This document shows positions 1 to 7,632 of a stretch of 64,000 nt of DNA, piece by piece. Every line of letters begins with the position of its first letter. The stretch's first letter is position 1. The position numbers were made by a program, and so were the translations under genes. Source of the stretch: Accumulibacter phosphatis (GTDB lineage: Bacteria; Pseudomonadota; Gammaproteobacteria; Burkholderiales; Rhodocyclaceae); contig NC_013194.1 in NCBI RefSeq assembly GCF_000024165.1, positions 4,650,001-4,714,000 of the forward strand, read 5' to 3'. Under the pieces are notes generated by a model. That model searched no databases. It saw only the letters and a program-made list of their open reading frames with translations, and was not told the DNA's origin.

Positions 1-1
1 A

Positions 2-226
2 GTGTTCGTCAACATTGTCAGCTACCTGCAGGAAGACGGACTGCACCTCGACATCGTTCTCGCCACCGCCTACATGGCGGTTCTGCGCAAGATCGTCATC
101 CTCGATTACAAGGAAATCAGCCCGGACTACGTCTATGCGACGGCGGCACTGGCGCTGGCACTGTCGGTCGGCTACTGGTTGACCAGATCGCTGCACCCAA
201 TCCCGGCGAGGCCACCTGGCCAGTAA
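2..226 (+). CDS. PsiE-family phosphate-starvation-inducible membrane protein, C-terminal part
   Basis: The reading frame is open to the window edge, so this is the tail of a longer gene and its true start lies upstream. About 74 residues are visible. They include the stretch RKIVILDYKEISPDYVYA, which resembles the conserved core of PsiE-like proteins, followed by a hydrophobic helix (ALALALSVGYWL) and a short charged tail. PsiE proteins are small inner-membrane proteins named for induction under phosphate starvation; their molecular role is not established. The stop lies 23 bases before the diguanylate cyclase gene on the same strand, so the two may be co-transcribed. The family call rests on a short segment and is moderately sure. 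Confidence 0.6.
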   Translation: MFVNIVSYLQEDGLHLDIVLATAYMAVLRKIVILDYKEISPDYVYATAALALALSVGYWLTRSLHPIPARPPGQ

Positions 227-249
227 GCGCAGCCAACGAAGGTAGCGCA

Positions 250-3200
250 ATGGGACTTCTGCCGCTGCTCTTCGTCGCCCTCATTGCCGCCACTTCGGCC
301 CTGGCCGATACGCTGGCTTGTCCGAATGTCGACAACCCGCTTTTCGAGCCTCGCTTCGAGTCGGTCGGTGTCGGCATCATTCCGCGCTACGTGGTGCCGA
401 CGGTGGCGCAGGACCGCGCCGGATTCCTGTGGATAGCGACGGGCGACGGTCTGGTTCGCTTTGACGGCTACCGCTTTCGCCCGCAGGAGCGCAAGACGGC
501 GGACCCGGCCGCGCGCAACCTGGGCTGGATCCGCGCCTTGCTGGCCGGACGCGATGGCCGCCTGTGGATCGGCACCGAGTCCGATGGACTGACGGTCTAT
601 GACCCGGCGAGCGAGACCGTCACCTCCTTCACTGGCGGCAGCAACGACAACGGCGGCGTGATGCCGACCATTCGCGCTCTGGTCGAAGACAGTGCCGGCG
701 GCATCTGGGTCGGTAGTGAAGGAGGCGGACTCGATCGCTTCGATCCGCGCAGCGGCAGCTTTTCCCACCACCGGCAGTCGACCCAGCCGGGCGGCCTGCC
801 CGATGACCGGGTGCAGGCACTGCTGATCGACCGTCAGGGAACACTGTGGGTGGGCACCTGGGCGGGTTTGAGCCGCCGCCAACCCGGCAGCGATCATTTT
901 GAGCCCGTTTTCTCGGGCAAGACGGCCAGAGGCGGCGCCAGCCTGGCGGGTCGCATCGTGCAGGCCTTGTTCGAGGCGTCGGACGGGCGTATCTGGGTCG
1001 GCACGCAGCAAGGTGACCTGGCTATCGTCGATCCAGCCACGGCAACGGGTCAGTTGCTCGAGCACGCCCCGGGCGTTGCCAACCGTGGCGCGGTGTCGAG
1101 TCTGGTCGAGGCAGGTGGACAGATGTGGGTGGGCCGTTCCTCGGGAATCGAGCTGTATGACCCGCGCCGAGGCTGTCTGGTGCAGCGACTGCAGCACGAC
1201 CTGCGCAAGCCAGCGGGTCTGGCGGGCAATGAGGTGACGCTGCTGATGCGCGATCACGCCGGCCTGATCTGGGTCGGCGGCTTGGGCCTGGGCCTGCAAC
1301 GGCACGATCCCACCAATCGCAGCATCTGGCTGCGCGGTGCCGATACTCAGCCGGGCAGCCCGCTTTCTTCGCCGGACGTGCGCAGCTTGCTGCAACTCGA
1401 CAACGGCGAGATCTGGGCCGCCTCGCACAAGGGTGGTGTCGCCGTACTCGACCGACAGCTACGCGTCACCGGCGCCGTATCGCCGCAGGCTCCTGAGCCA
1501 GCCCGGCTAGCCGGGCACGCCAGCGGGCAGTCCCAGCCGCTCGTCCGCGTCGAGGAGATGCTGCAAGCACGCGATGGCACGATCTGGCTGGGAGTCGATT
1601 CAAGAATCTATCAGTTCAGTCGGGAGCGCCGGCAGTTGCGAAGCCTGCCGCATCGAGGAGGGGTAACTCGACGCTTCCTGGAAAGCACCGATGGCTCCTT
1701 ATGGGTGGCCACGCAGGATGGCCTCTACTGTTTGCGCCCCGGCACAGGCGAAGTTGTCCGCATCAACCAGCAGGAAGGGAAGCCACTGCGCGCCGAAATC
1801 AACGCCATCGTCGAGGCGCCTGACGCAAGCATCTGGGTGGGCAGTGCCAAAGGGCTCTATCGCGTCGCCGCCGGGGCCAGCGAACTGCAGCCCGTCGACG
1901 CGGCAACGGGATCCGGCCTCGCCAACATCATCGTCATCGGGCTGCTCTTTGATCGGCGACAGACCTTGTGGTTGGACACCGCGGTCACCGGTCTGCATCG
2001 CATGACTCGCTGGGATGGCGAGCGCGCGACCTTCGAGCGGATCAGCGAACGCCATGGCATCGTCACACGACCCTTTGGCGGCAATCTGCTGGAGGATGAG
2101 CGAGGGCGCATCTGGACGCAAATGTACGTCTATGACCCGGCGACGGACCGGCTCGACGAGTTGACCGCCGCCGACGGCGCGGATCTCGGCACCGGCTGGT
2201 TTCAGGCTCATGCCAAGACGGCTGACGGCCGACTGCTGTTCGGCGGCAGCAGGGGAATCCTGGTGGTCAAACCTGAGAGCTTCGACGCCTCCGACTACTC
2301 GCCACCACTGGTGGTTTCCGAGCTGACCATTGACGGCCAGCGCCAGCCGGCCGGCCGCCTTCAGGACGGACTGGATCTGGCGCCACCGCAACGCGGCTTC
2401 ACCCTGACGTTCGCGGCACTCGACTACAGCGATCCCGGCCGCCTGCGTTACGCCTACCGCTTGCACGGTTTCGACACGGACTGGATCGCCACCGGCGCCG
2501 ATTCCCGTGTGGCCAGCTACAGCAACCTCGACCCCGGCGACTATGTCCTGCAAGTGCGTGCCACCAACCGCAGCGGCTTCTGGAGTCCGCACGAACTGGC
2601 CATCCGGGTGCGCATACAGCCCGCCTGGTGGGAAACCGGGTGGTTCCGCATGAGCTTGCTCGCCCTGCTGGCGGCAATGGTCTATGCCCTGGTGCAGTTA
2701 CGCACACGCCATCTGCGGGCGCGCCAGATCGAACTCGAACGTACCGTGCACGAGCGCACCGCCGACCTGGAGAAGCTGACGCAGGCGCTGCAGCGGGAGT
2801 CGGCGGCACTCGAGGAGTCCAGCCTGACCGACCCCCTGACCGGCTTGCGCAACCGGCGCTTCGTGGCCCTGCACATCGAGGCCGATGCTGCCCTGGCGGT
2901 GCGCGAGTACGCAAGCCACGCAAGCTACGGGGCAAGCTTGCGCGACGATGCCGGGCTGATCTTCTTTCTCATCGACATCGACCATTTCAAACAGGTGAAC
3001 GACGATTACGGGCATGCGGGGGGCGATGCCGTGATCGTGCAGATGGCCGCTCGCCTGCGCAGCGTTTTCCGCGACACCGATTATCTGGTTCGCTGGGGTG
3101 GCGAAGAGTTCCTGGTGGTCGCGCGCGCGACGCCGCGCACGCATGCCGCCGAGTTGGCCGAGCGGGCGCGGGCGGCTGTCGCTGACCAGCCTTTCGCGCT

Positions 3201-3495
3201 TGACGATGGCCGCTTGCTGAGCAAGACCTGCTCGATCGGCTTCTGCTGTTTTCCACTGTCAACGCAGTATCCGGCCGCTCCAGCCTGGGCAGCGGCGGTC
3301 AATATCGCCGATGCGCTGCTCTACGCCGTCAAGCTGGCCGGCCGCAACGGCTGGATGGGAGCGCTCGGCACGCGTGACGAAACCCCCGAAGCCCTCCTCA
3401 GCTGGTTGCGCCGGCCCGTCGCCGACTGGGTTCGCTCAGGAAATCTGGAGGTCGTCCGCTCGCCGGTTTCACGCACGCCCGGCCACGGCCCGTAG
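250..3495 (+). CDS. Propeller-sensor diguanylate cyclase (Reg_prop, Y_Y_Y, GGDEF)
   Basis: A 1081-residue protein predicted to make cyclic di-GMP in response to a periplasmic signal. An N-terminal signal peptide (about residues 1-20) is followed by many repeats of the form G-x-(I/L)-W-(I/V)-G-T, about 14 in all, typical of two-component-regulator propeller blades. A Y_Y_Y domain follows (about 700-790, with RYAYRLHGFD), then one membrane helix (about 798-815), a short coiled coil, and a C-terminal GGDEF domain. The active-site loop is GGEEF at residues 950-954. RDTD at 941-944, exactly five residues before it, fits the RxxD inhibitory I-site, so product feedback is likely. No EAL domain is present. 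The start at 250 has an upstream GAAGG. The ligand cannot be read from the sequence. Confidence 0.92.
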   Translation: MGLLPLLFVALIAATSALADTLACPNVDNPLFEPRFESVGVGIIPRYVVPTVAQDRAGFLWIATGDGLVRFDGYRFRPQERKTADPAARNLGWIRALLAGRDGRLWIGTESDGLTVYDPASETVTSFTGGSNDNGGVMPTIRALVEDSAGGIWVGSEGGGLDRFDPRSGSFSHHRQSTQPGGLPDDRVQALLIDRQGTLWVGTWAGLSRRQPGSDHFEPVFSGKTARGGASLAGRIVQALFEASDGRIWVGTQQGDLAIVDPATATGQLLEHAPGVANRGAVSSLVEAGGQMWVGRSSGIELYDPRRGCLVQRLQHDLRKPAGLAGNEVTLLMRDHAGLIWVGGLGLGLQRHDPTNRSIWLRGADTQPGSPLSSPDVRSLLQLDNGEIWAASHKGGVAVLDRQLRVTGAVSPQAPEPARLAGHASGQSQPLVRVEEMLQARDGTIWLGVDSRIYQFSRERRQLRSLPHRGGVTRRFLESTDGSLWVATQDGLYCLRPGTGEVVRINQQEGKPLRAEINAIVEAPDASIWVGSAKGLYRVAAGASELQPVDAATGSGLANIIVIGLLFDRRQTLWLDTAVTGLHRMTRWDGERATFERISERHGIVTRPFGGNLLEDERGRIWTQMYVYDPATDRLDELTAADGADLGTGWFQAHAKTADGRLLFGGSRGILVVKPESFDASDYSPPLVVSELTIDGQRQPAGRLQDGLDLAPPQRGFTLTFAALDYSDPGRLRYAYRLHGFDTDWIATGADSRVASYSNLDPGDYVLQVRATNRSGFWSPHELAIRVRIQPAWWETGWFRMSLLALLAAMVYALVQLRTRHLRARQIELERTVHERTADLEKLTQALQRESAALEESSLTDPLTGLRNRRFVALHIEADAALAVREYASHASYGASLRDDAGLIFFLIDIDHFKQVNDDYGHAGGDAVIVQMAARLRSVFRDTDYLVRWGGEEFLVVARATPRTHAAELAERARAAVADQPFALDDGRLLSKTCSIGFCCFPLSTQYPAAPAWAAAVNIADALLYAVKLAGRNGWMGALGTRDETPEALLSWLRRPVADWVRSGNLEVVRSPVSRTPGHGP

Positions 3496-3561
3496 GGTGG
3501 CGAGAGCGTCGATGCGCAACGCCCCGCCCGGTCCGCCCGCGCGCAGAACGGGCCGGCCCGC

Positions 3562-3789
3562 TTACTGAAAGCGGCAGGCGCCGGGGCCGTCAGGGTGCCC
3601 GCAACTTCCGCAGGGGCCGGGCAGATCCTTGGCGCCGGCAGCAGCGCCGGTGACGGCGGCGAAAGCCGAAAGCTTCTTGTGCAGGTCCTTGCTGTGGCAG
3701 TCCGGGCACTCCGGTGCGGGCGAGGACTGGCGTACCAGCTTCTCGAACTCCTTGCCGCAGGACGTGCAGGCGTATTCGTAGATGGGCAT
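3562..3789 (-). CDS. FmdB-family zinc-ribbon protein
   Basis: A 75-residue protein beginning MPIYEYAC, the usual opening of FmdB/CxxC zinc-ribbon proteins. Two CxxC pairs (Cys8/Cys11 and Cys28/Cys31) should bind one metal ion. The C-terminal tail is rich in Gly, Ala and Cys and carries a further CGSCGH motif, which some members have. FmdB was first described as a putative regulator of formamidase genes, but most homologues have no assigned function. It is read in the same direction as the two envelope genes above it, with about 120 bases between. Confidence 0.85.
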   Translation of the reverse strand: MPIYEYACTSCGKEFEKLVRQSSPAPECPDCHSKDLHKKLSAFAAVTGAAAGAKDLPGPCGSCGHPDGPGACRFQ

Positions 3790-3912
3790 GCTATCGCTGC
3801 TCCTGGTGGTTCCGAGATGATCCTTGAAACGAGGCGGCTGTCCGCAGGTCTCGCAAGCCGAGCAGAAGGAGCGCGCAGGCGGTCCCCCGTCCGACCCGGG
3901 AAATCGACGCCC

Positions 3913-4149
3913 TCAATATCCTCGTTGCTGCTGCTGTTTGCCCTTGATGTTGCCAACCGTTCCGCCAACGACGCCGCCGATCGCTGCGCCGGTCCAGCCA
4001 CTGCCGCCCGAGATCGCCGCAATGCCGGCCCCAGCGGCCGCGCCAATTGCCGCCCCACTGACGGTTCCCTGCTGCTGCGGCGTCATGTTCGTACACCCCA
4101 TGCCGACCAATGTGACAGCGAGTACCAAAGCCAATCCCGTCTTCTTCAT
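3913..4149 (-). CDS. Glycine-zipper lipoprotein (YMGG-like)
   Basis: A 78-residue protein with a lipoprotein signal peptide: a basic start, a hydrophobic core, and a lipobox ending at Cys19 (LVGMGC). The mature part is short and Gly/Ala-rich, with repeated small-residue spacing (GAAIGAAAGAG, GAAIGGVVGGTVG) that defines glycine-zipper membrane segments, then a Lys/Gln-rich tail. Such proteins sit in the outer or inner membrane leaflet and are structural or stress-related. The gene starts 12 bases after the upstream exported protein ends, so the two probably form an operon. Family assignment is secure; function is not. Confidence 0.8.
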   Translation of the reverse strand: MKKTGLALVLAVTLVGMGCTNMTPQQQGTVSGAAIGAAAGAGIAAISGGSGWTGAAIGGVVGGTVGNIKGKQQQQRGY

Positions 4150-4161
4150 CTCTCATCTCCG

Positions 4162-4569
4162 TTACTTGGTCGGGGGCAGTGCTGGAAGGACCAACTCGAA
4201 CCAGATGGTTTCCACCACCGGTCGCTGCAACTGCTCGGGATGCGCCGCATACCACTTGTCCAGCGCGCCGAGCACGCCGACCAGCGTTTGGCCCTTCATC
4301 CCCCTGGCAACGCGTGGCGAAAAACCCGTTTCGGTCACCGATGGATTGTCGGCGTAATATGCCGCCTCGACCTGAACCACGTTGGCGAGACCGATGAGAT
4401 AGGCCTTCTTCACGTCGTCGCTGGACTTTGTCCAGTGCGTGCCATCAACCAGTGGCACTTCGTCCGCACCGGCGCCTCCACAGCTCAGCAGCAATGCGAA
4501 ACAAGCGGCCTTGGCGGCACGCCGCAAGTTGCGGAAACCGGAATCTGCAATCATCTTCTTCCACTCCAC
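4162..4569 (-). CDS. Exported protein of unknown function
   Basis: A 135-residue protein with an N-terminal hydrophobic segment (AAKAACFALLLSCGGAGA) preceded by arginines and followed by a plausible cleavage after GADE. The mature region is soluble. It contains THWTKSSDDVKKAYLIGLANVVQVE and a C-terminal VVETIWFELVLPAL stretch. I do not recognise a catalytic motif. It is predicted to be periplasmic and to be co-transcribed with the glycine-zipper lipoprotein 12 bases downstream. The first methionine may not be the true start, because a second Met lies six codons in. Confidence 0.7.
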   Translation of the reverse strand: MEWKKMIADSGFRNLRRAAKAACFALLLSCGGAGADEVPLVDGTHWTKSSDDVKKAYLIGLANVVQVEAAYYADNPSVTETGFSPRVARGMKGQTLVGVLGALDKWYAAHPEQLQRPVVETIWFELVLPALPPTK

Positions 4570-4821
4570 GACGGGGACCTAGAGGTTACCATGTGGCGAC
4601 GATCGCTTGAAGTGCAAGCGGCGCTGGGCAGGCGGGCAGGTGCCTGCCACTTGCCTTCGCACACAGCCGCCCGCCGACAAGCCGAGGCGCGCTGACCACT
4701 GAGTGGAAGGGCATCACGAACCATTACGAACGCGCCAGGGAGCAGCGTGTCAGAAGGATGCTCCACATACCCCACGCCATTCGCTGCGGCGCGTGGCAAC
4801 CGGCGATACGAGGTTCCTACG

Positions 4822-5880
4822 ATGATTCTTTGCGACCTTCTTGGCATGCCACTGCCGATCATCCAGGCGCCGATGGCGGGGGTACAGGGAAGTGCGCTCA
4901 CCGTCGCGGTATCGACGGCCGGCGGGCTCGGTTCGCTGCCCTGTGCAGCCCTCGATCTGAAAACCATGCGCGCAGAACTGGCGACGATCCACCGGTTGAC
5001 GACAAGGCCCTTCAACGTCAATTTCTTCTGCCATCAGCCACCGGCGCCGTGCGCCGATCGGGAGACGATCTGGCGAACGGCGCTGTCGCCTTATTTCGCG
5101 GAGTACGGGATCGATGCCGATGCGATTCCGACCGGACCTGGCAGATTGCCTTTCAGCAGCGAGGCCGCCGACTTGCTGGCCGAGTTCAGGCCCGCCGTGG
5201 TGAGTTTTCACTTCGGGCTACCGGCAGCGGACCTGCTCGCTCGGGTGCGTGGCTGGGGCGCAAAGATTCTGGCCTCGGCCACGACGGTGGCAGAAGCGCG
5301 CTGGCTGGCCGCGCACGGAGCCGACGCGATCATCGCCCAGGGGCTTGAGGCCGGCGGCCATCGCGGCATGTTTCTCGCCACCAGCCTGGACACCCAGGTC
5401 GGCACCCTGGCGCTGCTACCGCAGGTCGTCGCGGCAGTGCGCGTCCCGGTGATCGCCGCCGGCGGCATTGCCGATGCCAGCGGCGTCGCCGCCGCCATGG
5501 CGCTCGGCGCGGCAGGCGTGCAGGTCGGCACGGCCTACCTGCTCTGCCCGGAAGCGACGACGAGCGCAGTGCATCGGGCGGCGCTGCAGAGTGAAGCCGC
5601 GCAGAACACGGCAATCACCAATCTCTTTACGGGGCGACCTGCGCGCGGCATCGTCAACCGCCTGATGCGTGAAATCGGGCCAATGAGCGCCGCCGCACCG
5701 CCATTTCCGTTGGCCACCTCGGCCATCGCAGCATTGCGTGCTCCAGCCGAAAGCCTGGGTCGCGACGATTTTTCACCCTTGTGGGCAGGTCAGAATACAC
5801 GCGGTTGCAAGGCGATTCCGGCTGCCGAACTGACCCTGGAACTGGCCCGCGGCTTCGCTACCGCCTCGCGCGGCACCTGA
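4822..5880 (+). CDS. Nitronate monooxygenase-like FMN enzyme
   Basis: A 352-residue TIM-barrel flavoprotein of the nitronate monooxygenase / 2-nitropropane dioxygenase family, which oxidises alkyl nitronates using FMN and oxygen. The N-terminus LGMPLPIIQAPMAG is the family's FMN-barrel opening. GLEAGGHRGMF and IAAGGIADASGVAAAMALGAAGVQVGTAYL are the conserved phosphate/flavin-binding strands. The reading frame extends 25 codons further upstream, but the ATG at 4822 is chosen because it is preceded by GAGG and opens directly into the conserved core. The gene stands alone on the plus strand, facing the ligase gene. Substrate in vivo is unknown. Confidence 0.85.
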   Translation: MILCDLLGMPLPIIQAPMAGVQGSALTVAVSTAGGLGSLPCAALDLKTMRAELATIHRLTTRPFNVNFFCHQPPAPCADRETIWRTALSPYFAEYGIDADAIPTGPGRLPFSSEAADLLAEFRPAVVSFHFGLPAADLLARVRGWGAKILASATTVAEARWLAAHGADAIIAQGLEAGGHRGMFLATSLDTQVGTLALLPQVVAAVRVPVIAAGGIADASGVAAAMALGAAGVQVGTAYLLCPEATTSAVHRAALQSEAAQNTAITNLFTGRPARGIVNRLMREIGPMSAAAPPFPLATSAIAALRAPAESLGRDDFSPLWAGQNTRGCKAIPAAELTLELARGFATASRGT

Positions 5881-6005
5881 ACCGCAAGCAGTCTCCCGTT
5901 CCGTACGGCCAGCAAGGTCTCCTGGTTGCCGTCGAGGCGAGGCCCCGCAGCGAAATACGCTCGACGCGGTGGCAGCATCTCGTCCAACTGGGAGCGACTG
6001 CCTTT

Positions 6006-6848
6006 CTACAGATCCCGCAGGCGCTGGAAGGAGGCGAAGCGCGGCCGCCCCTGATCGGTCAGTTCGCGATAGCGGAACGTGATCTGCGTCCCGATTGGTG
6101 GCGGATCGCGGCGTAACGCGTCGCTCAGGCCGGTGCCCAGCATGAACTCGACGCCACCGGCGGTACGCACCCGCAACGCGCCGAGCATCCCGGCGTACTT
6201 GCCCCGCCCCGGCTGATGGCCGATCACCGTCGCCTCGGCGTCGAGCCATCGCTTCAATTTCAGCAAGGCATCGCTGCGCCCGGTGACGTAGGCGGCGTCG
6301 GCGCGGTGCAACATCAGCCCCTCGCCGCCAGCCAGGACGACTTCGTCCAGCTTTCGTTCGAGCGCCTGACGGCTGCCGATCTCGATTTGCTCGACCGCGC
6401 GCAACCAGGGCACGCCGGCGCTGCTTACCAGTTCATGCAGGGCCCGCGCTCGCTGGCGGAAAGTCCCCGGCGCCTGCGGCAGTTCGAAAACCAGGTAGCG
6501 GACGTCGCGCCACGCCGCCTCGTCTGCCGTTTGTCGGCGAACGATTCCGGACAGCCGCTCGAACTCGCCTCGCCCGATCCACAACTCGCCGTCCAGCGCC
6601 TGCCTCGGGAAACCCGCGACAAACCACTCGGGAGCTGCAATCGCATGACCGCTGCGCGTCAACAAACGCTGCCCATCCCAGAACGCGCGCACGCCGTCGA
6701 GCTTCTCGCTGACCAGGTAGAGCCGAACGTCGGCCTGGCCCTGCTCGGTCTCGGCCAGCAACAGGGGTAAGGGCTCGCCAAGGACCGGCCAGCCACCGCC
6801 CGCCAGAGCGACCAGCGTCAACGCGTTCACCACCCCATTCCAGCGCAT
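6006..6848 (-). CDS. Exported minimal ATP-dependent DNA ligase (Lig E type)
   Basis: A 280-residue protein joining DNA nicks with ATP. The nucleotidyltransferase motif I is EKLDGVRA, with the adenylated lysine at Lys49. Later motifs include LDGELWIG, GEGLMLHR and LKLKRW. A short OB-fold follows, ending with FRYRELTDQGRPRF. The first 24 residues form a signal peptide (hydrophobic core, then PVLGEP), which points to the periplasm. Small ligases with a leader and no extra domains match the described Lig E group in proteobacteria, which is thought to act on extracellular or incoming DNA. Longer open frame upstream is ignored because the signal peptide begins at the ATG at 6848. Confidence 0.88.
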   Translation of the reverse strand: MRWNGVVNALTLVALAGGGWPVLGEPLPLLLAETEQGQADVRLYLVSEKLDGVRAFWDGQRLLTRSGHAIAAPEWFVAGFPRQALDGELWIGRGEFERLSGIVRRQTADEAAWRDVRYLVFELPQAPGTFRQRARALHELVSSAGVPWLRAVEQIEIGSRQALERKLDEVVLAGGEGLMLHRADAAYVTGRSDALLKLKRWLDAEATVIGHQPGRGKYAGMLGALRVRTAGGVEFMLGTGLSDALRRDPPPIGTQITFRYRELTDQGRPRFASFQRLRDL

Positions 6849-7010
6849 CGGAGCTCCTCCCCAAAAAGACCCTGATCCTCTGGCACACCTGGCTGAGCAG
6901 GCAAGCGCAAAGCTGAATCTTATCTCACCTTCACCTGCTCGGTGGGGGATGGGGTGCGCCAGCGCATCGAGCAGCGAGATCGGCTCGGTCACGGATGCCG
7001 GGCCGCTGCA
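6849..7010. other. Non-coding stretch upstream of the metal cluster
   Basis: With the operator at 7011-7030 and the leader up to 7277, this forms a roughly 430-base gap between the divergent ligase gene and the first gene of the metal cluster. Apart from the dyad listed separately I see no credible gene, RNA or terminator here. The open frames crossing it have no family resemblance. Confidence 0.5.
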
Positions 7011-7030
7011 TTTGCAACAAAGTTGCATCT
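7011..7030. promoter_or_regulatory. Dyad operator, candidate Zur site 1
   Basis: Contains the perfect inverted repeat TGCAAC-AAA-GTTGCA (7013-7027), flanked by TT and TCT. The same 20-base layout, TTTGCAAC-N5-TGCATCT, recurs at 10801-10820 before the DUF2796 gene. Two near-identical dyads ahead of two units of one metal-uptake cluster suggest a shared metal-responsive repressor; Zur is the likely one but is not encoded in the window. Confidence 0.6.
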
Positions 7031-7277
7031 GCGGCGGGCATGTGCTTAAATTCGTGACCATGCTGACTGCTGTCCCACCCCCGGTCGAGACGTCTGTGGA
7101 AACGGCAAGCTGCGCACTTCTGCTTCCCCGGACACGTGCGCGCGCCGGGGCGGCGGCGTTGCTTCGAGCGTAGCGCGGAATATGGCGATGAGCACTGTCG
7201 AATCGATCGGCGATAGCGGGATCGGCAGAAAAGCCGGCGCCCTGTTCGGCGGCGGCGGCCGGGCTGACCGACAGCCC

Positions 7278-7559
7278 ATGAAGCGGCTGCGATTCGCCAT
7301 TCTCGCGTTGCTTCTGCTGCTCGCCCAGTCGGCTGCCCTGTTTCACTATGTCGATCATCTCAAGCCCGATGCCGACGAGGCTGACGGCCATGCCTGCGTG
7401 TTCTGCCTGGCCGCGCACAACCTTGAGTCCCCGGTGCCGACACCAGCCACGACCCTGGCCGGACCATTGCTCCATGTCACACCGCCGACTCAGGAAGCCT
7501 GGTTTTCCTGTGCGCGGCGACTGAGCCCGGCGTGCGCCCGCGCTCCCCCCACCGCCTGA
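7278..7559 (+). CDS. Small membrane protein, DUF2946-like
   Basis: A 93-residue protein with one strong N-terminal hydrophobic segment (FAILALLLLLAQSAALFHYVDHL) and then a short soluble tail. It has the motif HACVFCLAAHNL, with His and two Cys spaced as in DUF2946-type proteins often found beside metal-uptake genes. The start at 7278 is preferred over an earlier in-frame ATG because it begins exactly at the signal/membrane segment. It is the first gene after the dyad at 7011-7030 and reads towards the porin 70 bases on. A role in metal handling is inferred from position and from the His/Cys residues. Confidence 0.65.
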   Translation: MKRLRFAILALLLLLAQSAALFHYVDHLKPDADEADGHACVFCLAAHNLESPVPTPATTLAGPLLHVTPPTQEAWFSCARRLSPACARAPPTA

Positions 7560-7632
7560 TCGCCCCACCGGAATCGTCGATCCGCCAGCAATCCCTGCAA
7601 AGGGAGGCGTTCTGCTTTCTTGAGGAGTCATC

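Noticed and set aside
1699..2592. Long minus-strand open frame inside the diguanylate cyclase gene
   Set aside because: Shadow frame caused by high GC content; the plus strand encodes a recognisable multidomain protein.
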